64,000 bases of DNA from Methanomicrobiales archaeon (GCA_012729535.1 JAAYCY010000030.1:1-64000), one strand, 5' to 3'. Shown: positions 28,355-38,148, numbered from the stretch's first letter. Notes: generated from the sequence alone by a model not told the origin. Translations and numbers: made by a program.

Positions 28355-30103
28355 GTGAAACCCGCTAGTATGTTCGCTTCCCGTTCTCTCCTTTTTTGGC
28401 TCATCCTGTCTGTTATAATCTGGACTCCGGTTATGTCTGCACAGACGGATGACCTGATTTCTGATGGGAATGCTTTCTATGGACAAGGGATGTATGAGGA
28501 AGCGATAGATGCTTTTGAGCATGCCATTGATCTGGATCCTTCGAACGCAGCGGCCTGGTACAATAAAGGTGTCTCTCTTTATAAACTCGGACAGACTGAT
28601 GAAGCAATAGCCTCGTATGAAGTTGCAATCGGACTTGATCCCCGTAATTCTGACTATTGGTACAACAAAGGTAATGCCCTTTTAAGCAAAGGGCTGCTAA
28701 ATGAAGCATATGCTGCTTATGATGTGGCAATTCAACTTGATCCCTATGATGTTCAGGCCTGGATGGCGAAGGGAAATGTGCTCTCATCCCAGCAGCAATA
28801 TGAAGAAGCAATCCGTGCATATGACGCCGCAATACAGATTGCCCCAAATAATGAAGAAACATGGTTTGCCAAGGGTAATGCTCATTACAACCAGGGTAAC
28901 TACAAAGAAGCGGTTTCGGCGTACGAGGTAGCCTTACAAAGGAACAGCAAGGACAGTAAAGCCTGGTACAACAAGGGCAATGCACAATATAACCTGGGGG
29001 ATCTGAACGGTGCGTTGAAAAGCTACGAGATGGCCCTTGCATATAATCCCAAAGATGCTGTTGCATTTACAAATAAGGGGATGGCCCTTGCAGACTTGAA
29101 GAAATATGAGGAAGCAATTGACGCATACCAGGATGCGATAAACCTTGATGTTACAGACCTGAAAGCATGGACTTCACTTGGACAGGTATACACGACCCTG
29201 AAGGAGTATGATAATGCCGTTAAGGCATTCCAGATGGCCTTAAAACTAAACAAAACTGATTCATCCATCTGGAAAAATATTGGTGATGTACTGATGCTTG
29301 AGAAACGGTATGATGAAGCATTGGCTGCGTATGAACAGGCTATAGCCTTAAATCGCAAGGATACCGGAGGATGGGTTGGGAAAGGTAAAGCACTGGCCAG
29401 TCTGTCACGGTATAAAGAAGGGCTTGGTGTTTTTGAGATCGCCTGTGCTATGGAGCCCCAGTATACCTCTGCATGGGTGGGAAAAGGAGATTGCCTTTCC
29501 GGCCTTGGATTTACTAATGAAGCTGATATTGCTTATGAATCAGCGCTCCAGCTTGATCCAAGGAATAGCGTAGCGCTTGCAGCGAAAAGTAAAAACCTGA
29601 TATCCCTGGGTGATTCAGACACCGCTCTCAGCTCATTACAACTCGCAATTATTGCCGATCCCATGAATATTGGATTAAAAAGCAGGTTGGTTGAAATTTA
29701 TGAGAAAAAGGGCAATTACCAGGATGCTCTTGCAATATGGGATTCGCTGGAATCGGATATGGCCGATCCAAACCTGGTCAGAAAGGGCAGAGCGTTGACC
29801 CTGGTCCGTGCAGGACGGGTACAGGATGCATTAAACCTGTATCATGACGTTTTGTCTGAGGATACGGGTTCTGGTATGCTGTTTGAACAGTACGGGGATG
29901 TGCTTTCCCTGGCAGGAGATTCGGTGAACGCTGAAAATGCTTATCGGAAGGCCATGGAACTACAACCAAATCTCACTGGTATTGCCCTGAAGATCCAGAC
30001 TCTTGAATCGATGAAGAACAAGACTCCTCTTGGAGTCCCGGTAATATTATGTGCGTTATTAATTGGGCTCTGCCACATTTATATCCGAAGAAGTGACCGG
30101 TAA
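28355..30103 (+). CDS. secreted, membrane-anchored TPR protein
   Basis: A signal peptide (about residues 6-28) is followed by roughly fourteen TPR units of 34 residues (repeated A-x-YNKG-x9-EAI-x-YE-AI-LDP pattern) to about residue 545. A C-terminal membrane helix (VPVILCALLIGLCHIYI) and an RRSDR tail follow. The repeats should therefore face outward with the tail inside. It starts at a GTG (28355) 8 nt after cca with AGGTGT upstream; an ATG at 28370 is an alternative. Its 3' end overlaps the convergent protease gene by 45 nt. Likely a surface scaffold. Confidence 0.85.
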   Translation: MKPASMFASRSLLFWLILSVIIWTPVMSAQTDDLISDGNAFYGQGMYEEAIDAFEHAIDLDPSNAAAWYNKGVSLYKLGQTDEAIASYEVAIGLDPRNSDYWYNKGNALLSKGLLNEAYAAYDVAIQLDPYDVQAWMAKGNVLSSQQQYEEAIRAYDAAIQIAPNNEETWFAKGNAHYNQGNYKEAVSAYEVALQRNSKDSKAWYNKGNAQYNLGDLNGALKSYEMALAYNPKDAVAFTNKGMALADLKKYEEAIDAYQDAINLDVTDLKAWTSLGQVYTTLKEYDNAVKAFQMALKLNKTDSSIWKNIGDVLMLEKRYDEALAAYEQAIALNRKDTGGWVGKGKALASLSRYKEGLGVFEIACAMEPQYTSAWVGKGDCLSGLGFTNEADIAYESALQLDPRNSVALAAKSKNLISLGDSDTALSSLQLAIIADPMNIGLKSRLVEIYEKKGNYQDALAIWDSLESDMADPNLVRKGRALTLVRAGRVQDALNLYHDVLSEDTGSGMLFEQYGDVLSLAGDSVNAENAYRKAMELQPNLTGIALKIQTLESMKNKTPLGVPVILCALLIGLCHIYIRRSDR

Positions 30104-31321
30104 CATATCTTTTTTTTCACTGCACTTGTCAAGATACCTGCTGATAAATTTGTCCCAGGCTGGGGTGATAAATGCACTTTCCCGGTAATAGTCATAAAAG
30201 AGCGGGTTTATCTGAACCGGAGAGAGAACAGCAATTCCATGTGCTCCCGGGACTCTTTCATCATGTCTGGCAACTACAACAGTTCGGTTTATCCCTTCAA
30301 TAACACCATCTGCAGAATCTGAAATATAGGGTACTTTACGCTTAATGGTTTCTGCGAAATTATACAGGTCCATGGTTGCTTCAGAAAGATCTCCTGATCC
30401 GGTTAGTCCGAATTGTTGGGTATCAGATAACGCTTCTTTAATAATCCGACATCCTTCATCTGTGCCAGCCAGAGCATGGAGATCTTTTGCAAATCTTTCT
30501 AGTTGTAATGTCAGAAATCCAGCATCCTTTAGATAGAGAAGAGATATGGTTTTTCCCTGCCTCTCGTTATTCATGTAATTTTTGAATAACTCTTTTGCGT
30601 GTTCATCTGCTTTAGCATTCGGGTTTTGCCCGAGATATGATATCCAGGGTTTATACGGCCAGCCTTCTGCCGGTTCTGACTCCTCACTGGTAATGGCAAA
30701 ATGTGCAAAGGGAGAGAGTGCTGATACCATTTCCAGGCATCCCATAAGGCATGAATCAAATCCAATAAGCTCAATTTCAGGCCCAATTTCAAGAGAGGTG
30801 GTTAATTCCCCAATTGTAAGTCCATCGTCATCATGATTCTGATCAAACAGCATCCCGGTATATGCCTGGCCATGGCCGATAAAAATGAGAAAAACGCGGG
30901 TATAATGGTGATTTTCCCGAAGGTATGAGAGGTAAAACTGAAGAGTTTTTGGATCACCCATGCTTGCACCCGGGAGGTGAATCGTGAATGAATTATCGTC
31001 TCCGAGTATTCTATTTGAAAGATCAGCTTTTAGATCATCCAGGTCTGCAATAGTCATCCCATGCCACCCGGGTTTGTCAGCACCACCATAAGCGGCAATT
31101 ATGGTACAATTATCTGAAAAACAATTTTCTGCTCCCTTTACTATTTGAAAAAGATCCCTGGTGATAAGGCCGGATTCTTCAAGTGTACCACCTGATGCGT
31201 AGACTGCAATCAGGAGGGTACCTGATGTATCAGCAAATATCGGACAGGTTATGCCGTGACAGAGAACAAGAATAAAAAAAAATATAAGAGAAATTTTCTC
31301 CCTTTTCCCAGGAATTTTCAT
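30059..31321 (-). CDS. clostripain-family (C11) cysteine protease, secreted
   Basis: A signal peptide (residues 10-30) leads to a caspase-like C11 domain. The catalytic His is in FIGHGQAY (His150) and the Cys in GFDSCLMGC (Cys191), with the conserved hydrophobic strands before each. The specificity loop EESEPAEGWPY follows. No C-terminal anchor is seen. Family members often cleave after Arg, but many archaeal copies are untested. It lies downstream of a 201-residue protein that may have a common origin. Its 3' end overlaps the TPR gene on the other strand. Confidence 0.88.
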   Translation of the reverse strand: MKIPGKREKISLIFFFILVLCHGITCPIFADTSGTLLIAVYASGGTLEESGLITRDLFQIVKGAENCFSDNCTIIAAYGGADKPGWHGMTIADLDDLKADLSNRILGDDNSFTIHLPGASMGDPKTLQFYLSYLRENHHYTRVFLIFIGHGQAYTGMLFDQNHDDDGLTIGELTTSLEIGPEIELIGFDSCLMGCLEMVSALSPFAHFAITSEESEPAEGWPYKPWISYLGQNPNAKADEHAKELFKNYMNNERQGKTISLLYLKDAGFLTLQLERFAKDLHALAGTDEGCRIIKEALSDTQQFGLTGSGDLSEATMDLYNFAETIKRKVPYISDSADGVIEGINRTVVVARHDERVPGAHGIAVLSPVQINPLFYDYYRESAFITPAWDKFISRYLDKCSEKKDMLPVTSSDINVAEPN

Positions 31322-31339
31322 CTGTATGTTTTTCCGAAT

Positions 31340-31945
31340 TTATTCTTCCGGTTGAGACTTTTCTTCAGATGTCGTTGTTTCAACTTCTATCTTAACAACT
31401 TCTCCCTCTTCTATCCAGAAGGTTTTCCATCCTGCGTAATTTCCAGGATTGTCATCATATTCTGCGTACATGGCCTGGGCATATGTTCCATCCGGAAGAA
31501 TATCATAGGTCAGAGTGGTGTTTTCAGTCACATTCATCTGTCCAATCTGAATCCATTCGCCTCCATCCGGATTATCTTCCAACAATTCCCATCCATAACT
31601 ATACACGACATCTCCCGGGCCAAGTTCCAGGTTTTGTTTTGAAAACTGAATTGTCCCATTATCACGAACGGTGTATTGTATTGCAACCAGCCTTTTTTCC
31701 CCTGTTCCAGGATTAATATAAATATTAAGGACTGCTGGCGTGTCCATGGATCCACTGACAAGGTCTATTTCTGAGGTAAAAAGAAGGGAACCCTCGGGAA
31801 CAACAGAATCAAAGGACATACCAATAAGGGCGTAATTTTCACTTTCAATATTATCCTGAAGGTAAAACCATTTACCGTCCCAATCTGGAAGATTGTATTG
31901 TCCGTATTCATCCGGCTCAAGTAATTCATCTCCAAGAAGAATCAT
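31340..31945 (-). CDS. hypothetical protein, probably N-terminally truncated
   Basis: This 201-residue product is beta-rich and acidic, with sequons such as NVT and NTT, but it has no signal peptide at the first available start (31945). The same frame stays open and coding-like upstream (DNRVSVYGEYYYSQDDQ), running into the end of the ROK kinase gene with no start codon. It resembles the C-terminal domains that follow the protease domain in longer clostripain-family proteins, so it may be a detached fragment of such a gene. The protease gene follows 18 nt later. This relation is inferred. Confidence 0.5.
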   Translation of the reverse strand: MILLGDELLEPDEYGQYNLPDWDGKWFYLQDNIESENYALIGMSFDSVVPEGSLLFTSEIDLVSGSMDTPAVLNIYINPGTGEKRLVAIQYTVRDNGTIQFSKQNLELGPGDVVYSYGWELLEDNPDGGEWIQIGQMNVTENTTLTYDILPDGTYAQAMYAEYDDNPGNYAGWKTFWIEEGEVVKIEVETTTSEEKSQPEE

Positions 31946-31998
31946 CTGGTCATCCTGGGAGTAATAGTATTCTCCATATACCGATACTCTGTTATCGG

Positions 31999-32958
31999 TT
32001 AAGAAATATCTGGATGGAATACTACCATGCCTGCACCTATTAATGGTGCATCTCCATTCAGGGGACTAATCAGGAATTTGGGAAGTTTTAGGTACCGGTC
32101 AGTATATGCGATTGCATCCTTGAGAAGTTCTGGATATTTCCTGATAACAGTCCCGTCAATGATGATGCATTCCGGATCGTATGCCACAATTACCGCTGAA
32201 AGACCCCTTCCGTTAATTTTTGCCAGGGCATCTCGAAAATCATGATCTTTCTCTTCTTTTCTAAAAATTCGTTCTAGTATTTCCGGTGTCTTTTCATTTC
32301 CATGAACAGGTATCTTATTCCTACTACACCATTTCTGGTAAAAAGTGGGAATTGCTCTCCCAGATGCATATCCTTCCCAATGTCCATTATATCCGCAGGT
32401 ACATGGGAATGAAAAGGTATTATCAACAGGAAAGTGCCCGATTTCTGCGGCATTCCCTCCTCTTCCCCTGATAATCCTGCCTCCGGTAAACACTCCTCCA
32501 CCAATTCCAGTAGAGATGGTGATATATACAACATGGTTAAATCCCTGTGCCCCTCCTACAAGTACTTCACCAAGCACGGCAGCCTGGCAGTCGTTTATAA
32601 GATGTACTGGATATCCTGTCTCTTCTTTAAGGATGCTGACTACCGGGACAGCATCAAAGGGGATATTGGGGGGGTGGTTTAGGATACCCGATTTTAAATC
32701 AACAGGCCCGGCAACAGCGACTCCTATTCCAGCCAGCTGGTACTCGTCACTGGTAAGTTCGGAAAATTTTTCCCCGATAATTTTTGGAATGTCTTCTGGC
32801 TGTCCATCCACCGGAGTTTTAAACCTGGCAACCCTGATAACTCCTCCCTCCTGATTGATTATTCCCACCCTGGTATTAGTTCCCCCGATATCTGCCGCAC
32901 CGGCAACCAGTTTCTTAAGTTTTTTCATAATATCCAAAGATGAATTCTGATTTTCCAT
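31999..32958 (-). CDS. ROK-family sugar kinase (glucokinase-like)
   Basis: Cytoplasmic hexose or N-acetylhexosamine kinase by family. The phosphate-1 motif ADIGGTNTR is at about residues 22-30. The catalytic Asp is in LINDCQAA. The ROK signature GTGIGGG (STGIGGGV) and the zinc site H-x-CTCG (EIGHFPVD...FPCTCGYNGHWE) are present. At 319 residues it is typical. The specific sugar is unknown. It is divergent from the antiporter gene with a 41-nt gap. Confidence 0.9.
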   Translation of the reverse strand: MENQNSSLDIMKKLKKLVAGAADIGGTNTRVGIINQEGGVIRVARFKTPVDGQPEDIPKIIGEKFSELTSDEYQLAGIGVAVAGPVDLKSGILNHPPNIPFDAVPVVSILKEETGYPVHLINDCQAAVLGEVLVGGAQGFNHVVYITISTGIGGGVFTGGRIIRGRGGNAAEIGHFPVDNTFSFPCTCGYNGHWEGYASGRAIPTFYQKWCSRNKIPVHGNEKTPEILERIFRKEEKDHDFRDALAKINGRGLSAVIVAYDPECIIIDGTVIRKYPELLKDAIAYTDRYLKLPKFLISPLNGDAPLIGAGMVVFHPDIS

Positions 32959-32999
32959 GAAAAGAACCTAGTGGTAATGCGTGTAATTATATTGAGGTC

Positions 33000-34973
33000 A
33001 TGGAAGGACAAATAGCGTCACTTTTCACAGGAATTGTAGTAGTCTTCTTAATAGCGGTCCTTTTGCTGATAATTTTATACCGGGTCAGAATTCCATCAGT
33101 TGTTGCATTTCTCATTGCCGGATTTCTGGCTGGCCCTTCCGGTCTTGGTCTGATAACTAACGAAGAATCAATCAGTTTTTTTGCTGAACTTGGTGTTATT
33201 TTTCTCCTTTTTACGATAGGTCTGGAGTTTTCCGTATCACGCATTCTAAAAAGCAGAAGATTCGTACTGATTGGTGGTTTGGTACAGGTTTTCTCAACGA
33301 TTGTCATCTGGACTGTTCTTATGCAGTTAACTGGTATGGACTTGTATCATGCATTTTTCTGGGGTATGCTGGTATCTCTTTCATCCACTGCAATTGTCAT
33401 GAAAGTACTTGCTGACCGGATGGAAGTTGACAGCCCTCATGGCAGGGCAACACTTGGGATTCTCATTTTTCAGGACATTATTGTCATTCCCATGGTTATG
33501 ATAACCCCGGTTCTTGCAGGAACAAGTGATTCAGATGTCTCGCTAATGAAACTGTTAATTGGAACATTCGTCATCCTTGCAGTGGTTTATGTTTCAGCGA
33601 GATACGTTGTTCCGTCCCTTCTGCTTCATGCAGCCCGTCTCAAAAACCGGGAAATGTTTCTGTTTATCGTGATGGGAACCTGCCTGCTGGTTGCTTTCCT
33701 CACCAGTGAATTTGGTCTTTCAATGGCCCTTGGAGCATTTCTTGCTGGTATCATAATATCTGAATCTGAATACAGCACTCATGCCATGTCCAGCATCCTC
33801 CCTTTCCGGGATCTCTTCACCAGTTTTTTTTTCATCTCTATTGGGATGATATTCAATTTCCAATATTTCATACAAAATCCATTGATTATTGCAGAACTGG
33901 TCCTCCTTGTATTTGGAGTAAAATATGCTACCGGCACACTTGCCGCTTTTTGTGCAGGACTTGCACCAAGAGCCTGTGTGCTAACCGGTATCTCTCTCTC
34001 CCAGGTGGGAGAATTCTCTTTTGTGCTTGCAACTACCGGAAATGCTCTTGGTTTTTTAGCCCAGGACTCTTTTCAACTCTTCCTGGATGTCTCGGTTGTG
34101 ACTATGGGACTCGCCCCGATACTGATGGGGCTGTCAGGTAAGATAGCAACTCCTCTTTCCTCTCCGTTATACCGAATCCTGCCGGATCGTCCGGAACAAT
34201 CTGATTCTGAAGAAAAAGGACTGGAAAACCACATTATTATCGTTGGTTACGGGCTGAACGGACAAAATGTGGCGAGATCTGCAGATATTGCAGGTGTCCC
34301 GTACCTGATTATTGAGATGAATCCTGATACTGTAAGGGAGGAGAGAAATAAAGGAAAAACCATCATGTATGGAGATGCTGCCCAGTCAGAAATACTTAAG
34401 AAAGCAGGTATTGTAAAAGCAAGGGTAGTCGTTATTGTTGTGAATGATCCCTTCAGTACCCAGCAGATAGTTCAGACTGTCCGGATGATGAATCCGGTTG
34501 TTCATATCATTGTCAGGACTAGGTACATGGGCGAGGTAACTACTCTCATGGAACTGGGTGCGGACGAGGTTATCCCTGAAGAATTTGAAACTGCTGTTGA
34601 GATTTTTACCCGAATTCTTCATACCTACCTGATTCCGGCAAGTGAAATTGAGCACCTGGTTGGAGAGATTCGTGCAGGAGGGTACCAGATGCTTCGGAAT
34701 ATAAATACTCCCTCCTATTCTCTTGATGACATTAAAGTTCTGGTGCCTGATATCGAGATCCGGACCATCAGGATCCCCGACAATTCCGGATACATTGGAA
34801 TGCCTCTGAAGGAAACGATGATCCGGAGTAAATTCCAGGTCTCTATTGTTGCTATCCGAAGAGGCCAACAGATGATAGTAAGCCCGGGTGGTGAGGAAAG
34901 TATCTGTGCCCAGGACTTGGTTATGGTTCTTGGAAGGCCTGAGAATATTCTTACTGCCTTCTCATCTGAATAA
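33000..34973 (+). CDS. CPA2 cation:proton antiporter with RCK domains (KefB-like)
   Basis: Monovalent cation/proton exchanger of the cytoplasmic membrane. Twelve or so membrane helices span residues 5-385, including the family segment FLLFTIGLEFSVSRI. A TrkA-N (RCK) nucleotide-binding domain follows, with GYGLNGQNVA near residue 413 and an acid at the end of the second strand (IEMNPD). A TrkA-C domain closes the protein at about 570-655. NAD(H) or a nucleotide probably gates transport. At 657 residues it is normal for KefB/KefC-type proteins. No separate Kef regulatory subunit is nearby. Confidence 0.93.
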   Translation: MEGQIASLFTGIVVVFLIAVLLLIILYRVRIPSVVAFLIAGFLAGPSGLGLITNEESISFFAELGVIFLLFTIGLEFSVSRILKSRRFVLIGGLVQVFSTIVIWTVLMQLTGMDLYHAFFWGMLVSLSSTAIVMKVLADRMEVDSPHGRATLGILIFQDIIVIPMVMITPVLAGTSDSDVSLMKLLIGTFVILAVVYVSARYVVPSLLLHAARLKNREMFLFIVMGTCLLVAFLTSEFGLSMALGAFLAGIIISESEYSTHAMSSILPFRDLFTSFFFISIGMIFNFQYFIQNPLIIAELVLLVFGVKYATGTLAAFCAGLAPRACVLTGISLSQVGEFSFVLATTGNALGFLAQDSFQLFLDVSVVTMGLAPILMGLSGKIATPLSSPLYRILPDRPEQSDSEEKGLENHIIIVGYGLNGQNVARSADIAGVPYLIIEMNPDTVREERNKGKTIMYGDAAQSEILKKAGIVKARVVVIVVNDPFSTQQIVQTVRMMNPVVHIIVRTRYMGEVTTLMELGADEVIPEEFETAVEIFTRILHTYLIPASEIEHLVGEIRAGGYQMLRNINTPSYSLDDIKVLVPDIEIRTIRIPDNSGYIGMPLKETMIRSKFQVSIVAIRRGQQMIVSPGGEESICAQDLVMVLGRPENILTAFSSE

Positions 34974-34977
34974 CTGG

Positions 34978-35382
34978 TTATTCTTCACTGTCCATATAAG
35001 CCAATGCTGATTTATATGCACCTTTACCGGAAAAACGTCGTAATTCCTGCAGGTCATCTGATACGATGATGATCGGCTGTAAATTATATACTACAAAAAC
35101 CAGGTTGCAATGCCGGTACTCGCCAATAGATATTCCTTTTGGTAATGCGGATGCCGGGGTAAATGCAAGAATTTCATACCCCTCATCTCCTGGATTTTCC
35201 TCGAAGAAGTAATAAAAAACCTGCCATGCATTGAGAAGATCAGATGTGAGAATAGCATCTCTAATTTCCGGTGTGAGTGCATTAAGGCGTATTCTTATGC
35301 AGACAACATCCTCATCGCAGTCCTCTAGTATTTTATCAACAATTCGTGAGAGTTCTGCAAAAGGGACTGGTTCAGTATCCAT
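34978..35382 (-). CDS. hypothetical protein, 134 residues
   Basis: I do not recognise this family. The product is soluble and acidic, with alternating strands and helices and no signal peptide or cysteine cluster (FVVYNLQPIIIVSDDLQEL near the C-terminus looks like paired strands). Coding is supported by length, base composition and tight packing: it ends 4 nt from the convergent antiporter gene and starts 39 nt from the end of the SIMPL gene, so the two may form an operon. Confidence 0.6.
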   Translation of the reverse strand: MDTEPVPFAELSRIVDKILEDCDEDVVCIRIRLNALTPEIRDAILTSDLLNAWQVFYYFFEENPGDEGYEILAFTPASALPKGISIGEYRHCNLVFVVYNLQPIIIVSDDLQELRRFSGKGAYKSALAYMDSEE

Positions 35383-35421
35383 ATAATAGGTTTTACCTGA
35401 AAACCTAAAAATAGAAGGCGG

Positions 35422-36168
35422 TTATGAAATCTGGTATCCAACCGAAACCCGTGCGGTGACTTCAACCGCTCCAGGTTCAATTGGTGTTGCAGGCGCTGCT
35501 GCTTTGAGACTGGAAACTCCATAATCCTGGTTAAAATAGACTGGTGGCTGATAACCCTCGTCAACGGTTACTTCATGGACATCACCCAGGGTTTTACCCA
35601 TGGCTGTAATAACCGAATCAGCGTCATTTCTTGCTTTTCTTACCGCAATATCCAATGCTTCCTTGCGGAGTTCAGCGGTTTTCTCCTGGCTTAAAGTGAA
35701 TTTAAGGGAATTAACTGAGTTTGCACCATGAGACACAGCAATATCGATGATATCTCCTACCCGGTCAATTTTTTCTGTCTCAATGGAGATGGTATTTGAT
35801 ACCTGGTAGATGGTAACATCCTTACCATACTTTTCTTTTAATGCATCATCCGGGTAGTAGACTTCTGAGATAGAATATGAAGTCGTCCCGATTTCGTTCC
35901 CGGCCAGGTTTCCTTTAGAGGTATCACGCAGGGCCGACATCACGGCATCCATTTTTCTTGCATTTTCTTTTTGTGCGGCCTTTACATCAGGATCTTTTGT
36001 TACTACCGTCAGTTCAATCTCCACGCGGTCAGGAGAAGCCTTTATAGTCCCGCTTCCGGTGACGTGAATAAGAGGAATTTTATCACTGGTGGATTCTGCA
36101 TGTACCGGAAGGATGCACATGAAAAGCATACTCACCAAAATTACAGGTATGAATGTCCGAAGGTTCAT
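35422..36168 (-). CDS. secreted SIMPL-domain (DUF541) protein
   Basis: A signal peptide (residues 5-25, ending HAES) is followed by one SIMPL domain: VTGSGTIKASPDRVEIELTV opens the fold and ARNDADSVITAMGKTLGDV lies in the second half. Members are periplasmic or extracellular in bacteria and are linked loosely to stress resistance; the archaeal function is unknown. An AGGTACT site precedes the ATG. Its start lies only 12 nt from the divergent gene at 36181, so the promoters must lie within coding DNA or overlap. Confidence 0.88.
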   Translation of the reverse strand: MNLRTFIPVILVSMLFMCILPVHAESTSDKIPLIHVTGSGTIKASPDRVEIELTVVTKDPDVKAAQKENARKMDAVMSALRDTSKGNLAGNEIGTTSYSISEVYYPDDALKEKYGKDVTIYQVSNTISIETEKIDRVGDIIDIAVSHGANSVNSLKFTLSQEKTAELRKEALDIAVRKARNDADSVITAMGKTLGDVHEVTVDEGYQPPVYFNQDYGVSSLKAAAPATPIEPGAVEVTARVSVGYQIS

Positions 36169-36180
36169 AGTACCTGAATT

Positions 36181-36558
36181 GTGTTTTTTCGTAATACCCT
36201 TTCCGATGACTTTGAAAAACTTGAGAGTTATTCAATAGAAGGACTCAAGGGTTTTCAGTTGAAAGATGTACGAACCGTGAGAGACGAGGAGACTGACTGG
36301 GCTGTATATCACTACATAACGGCAAATAAGGGATGTAACATGGATATGCTCCTTGAATGGACTGGCCTGGATCCTGTGGTTATTACCTCCTCTTTAAACA
36401 GGCTTACTCGGTATTGCCTGGTAGATTGCAGGGAGGATGCTTATTTTGCCTGCAATATTACCGAGATAATTATGAAAAATCAGATTAAGGGATTATTATC
36501 AGACGGGCTTGAATTATCAGGTGGAGTGATCAGGTATAATCCTGATACTGAGGGATAA
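36181..36558 (+). CDS. small winged-helix protein, possible DNA-binding regulator
   Basis: This 125-residue protein has a helix-turn-helix-like middle ([20 protein letters not shown] followed by [20 protein letters not shown]), resembling MarR/wHTH folds. No membrane or signal segment is present. The GTG at 36181 has no strong ribosome site. It is the first gene of a tightly packed operon with trm56 (1 nt gap), an ATP-grasp gene, tfe and an HD gene. A role as operon regulator is plausible only. Confidence 0.65.
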   Translation: MFFRNTLSDDFEKLESYSIEGLKGFQLKDVRTVRDEETDWAVYHYITANKGCNMDMLLEWTGLDPVVITSSLNRLTRYCLVDCREDAYFACNITEIIMKNQIKGLLSDGLELSGGVIRYNPDTEG

Positions 36559-36559
36559 A

Positions 36560-37075
36560 ATGATTGTAGTCTTAAGAATTGGTCACCGGCCACAGCGCGA
36601 CATGCGGGTTACGACTCATGTCGGACTTGCTGCACGGGCATTAGGTGCGTCAGGTATGTACATAGCATCTGATGATAAAGGGGTCGCTGAGAGTATCCGG
36701 GACGTTGTGACCAGGTTTGGTGGAGATTTTTTTGTTGAAGACAAGGTTAAGTGGAACTCATGCATCAAACAATGGAAGCGTGAAGGCGGCTGTGTGGTCC
36801 ATCTGACCATGTTTGGTCAGAACCTTCCGGATGTTGAGAGTGAAATTAAGTCCAGGGAAAAAATTATGGTCATTGTAGGAGCTGAAAAAGTTCCCGGGGA
36901 GATATATGAGCTCGCAGATTATAATGTTGCAGTGACTAACCAGCCCCATTCAGAGATTGCGGGCCTTGCGGTTTTTTTAGATCATATCGCTCCAAATGCA
37001 TTACACCGGGAATTTCCGAATGCCAGGGTTCGTGTGTACCCTAATCCTTGTGGAAAAACGGTGGAAGAACTCTGA
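36560..37075 (+). CDS. trm56: tRNA (cytidine(56)-2'-O)-methyltransferase
   Basis: Archaea-specific SPOUT methyltransferase that methylates the ribose of C56 in the T-loop. The N-terminus [20 protein letters not shown] and the knot region ([34 protein letters not shown]) are diagnostic. At 171 residues it matches the family. Its stop TGA overlaps the putative CTG start of the following ATP-grasp gene. The tRNA-Leu at 39.8 kb is one of many potential substrates. Confidence 0.95.
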   Translation: MIVVLRIGHRPQRDMRVTTHVGLAARALGASGMYIASDDKGVAESIRDVVTRFGGDFFVEDKVKWNSCIKQWKREGGCVVHLTMFGQNLPDVESEIKSREKIMVIVGAEKVPGEIYELADYNVAVTNQPHSEIAGLAVFLDHIAPNALHREFPNARVRVYPNPCGKTVEEL

Positions 37076-38148
37076 AGCGGATTCTGGTAGTTGGATTTTC
37101 TACCCGGCATGTTGCTTCATCTGCGAAGAGGGCGGGATACGAGGTATATGCAGTAGATCATTTTTGTGATGCAGATCTCCGGTTGATAACTTCGGCATAC
37201 GATCAGTTCACTGAGCTTTTTGAGCTCCCGGTAAAGATTCGGGAGATGTGCAGAAAATATCATATCGATGCCATCATTCCTACATCAGGTGCTGAGAATC
37301 TCCGGGATCTTCCTGTTCCGGTACTTGGATCCGATCCGGAGATTGCCGGGAAGTACCTGGATAAGAAGTATACCCAGTCCTGGTTTGAAGGTCTGGGTAT
37401 CCCGGTTCCTCCTCTTGTATGTCCCGGTGAATTTCCTGCAATGCTCAAGCCTCTTTCTGGATCGGGTGGATGGCGGAACAGTGTTGTTCACTCGGAAGAT
37501 GATATTGCAGCCTGGAATGAAAAATTTCCCTCAGAACCATATCTGCTCCAAAAGATAGTAGAAGGAATTCCTTCATCAGTCTGCTGTGTCACAGGAGATG
37601 GAAAAGCCCGGGCCGTAGCGGTAAACCGGCAGATCATGAGGGATCATGGACCGTATCGGTTCGGGTTTTCAGGTTCACTTACTCCATTTGACCACTCCAG
37701 GAGAGAGGAGATGATCCGGTATGCAGAACATGCCGCTGCATCTTCAGGCTGCCGGGGAGTCATTGGTATTGATTTTATCGTAAATGATGGTGCTGTATAT
37801 GCAATTGAGCTTAATCCCCGGTTCGTTGCAACACTGGACACAATAGAATCGTCAACTGGAGTAAATCTTGTCAGGCTTCATATCGATGCGTGCCATGGAA
37901 CTATTCCTAAGTCAGTTCCGGCCCCGGTGAAATATGCAATGCGGCGAATTCTGTTTGCTGACAGGCCATTGGTTATTACCGAGGACCTGATCCGTTTTAT
38001 GCCATGGGTGGCTGATATTCCTGTCCCGCCTGCTCAATTTGAAGAAGGAGGTGCAATAATCAGCGTGTTTGGGGAGGGTCATGATTTGGTTGATGCAGAA
38101 AAGTCTCTGGATACTACTATCATGGTAGTAACCCAATATATACAGTGA
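37072..38148 (+). CDS. ATP-grasp ligase of the COG2232 type
   Basis: Predicted ATP-dependent carboxylate ligase of unknown substrate. An N-terminal Rossmann-like part ([20 protein letters not shown]) precedes the ATP-grasp fold, with lysine and glycine-rich loop in [13 protein letters not shown] and the metal-binding IELNPR near residue 250. Conserved sequence begins right after CTG 37072, which overlaps the trm56 stop as CTGA with GGTGGAAGA upstream. The alternative is a TTG at 37048, adding eight unconserved residues. I chose CTG, with caution. Its stop overlaps the tfe start region. A role in a methanogen cofactor pathway is possible but unproven. Confidence 0.85.
   Translation: MKRILVVGFSTRHVASSAKRAGYEVYAVDHFCDADLRLITSAYDQFTELFELPVKIREMCRKYHIDAIIPTSGAENLRDLPVPVLGSDPEIAGKYLDKKYTQSWFEGLGIPVPPLVCPGEFPAMLKPLSGSGGWRNSVVHSEDDIAAWNEKFPSEPYLLQKIVEGIPSSVCCVTGDGKARAVAVNRQIMRDHGPYRFGFSGSLTPFDHSRREEMIRYAEHAAASSGCRGVIGIDFIVNDGAVYAIELNPRFVATLDTIESSTGVNLVRLHIDACHGTIPKSVPAPVKYAMRRILFADRPLVITEDLIRFMPWVADIPVPPAQFEEGGAIISVFGEGHDLVDAEKSLDTTIMVVTQYIQ

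Noticed and set aside
28431-29066. 211-codon frame opposite the TPR gene
   Set aside because: Produced by the repetitive TPR coding sequence; composition rich in His, Cys and Pro is not protein-like.
37072-38148. MfnD (tyramine-glutamate ligase) assignment
   Set aside because: The ATP-grasp protein looks like the COG2232 type, while MfnD belongs to a different ATP-grasp group; no specific support for methanofuran synthesis.
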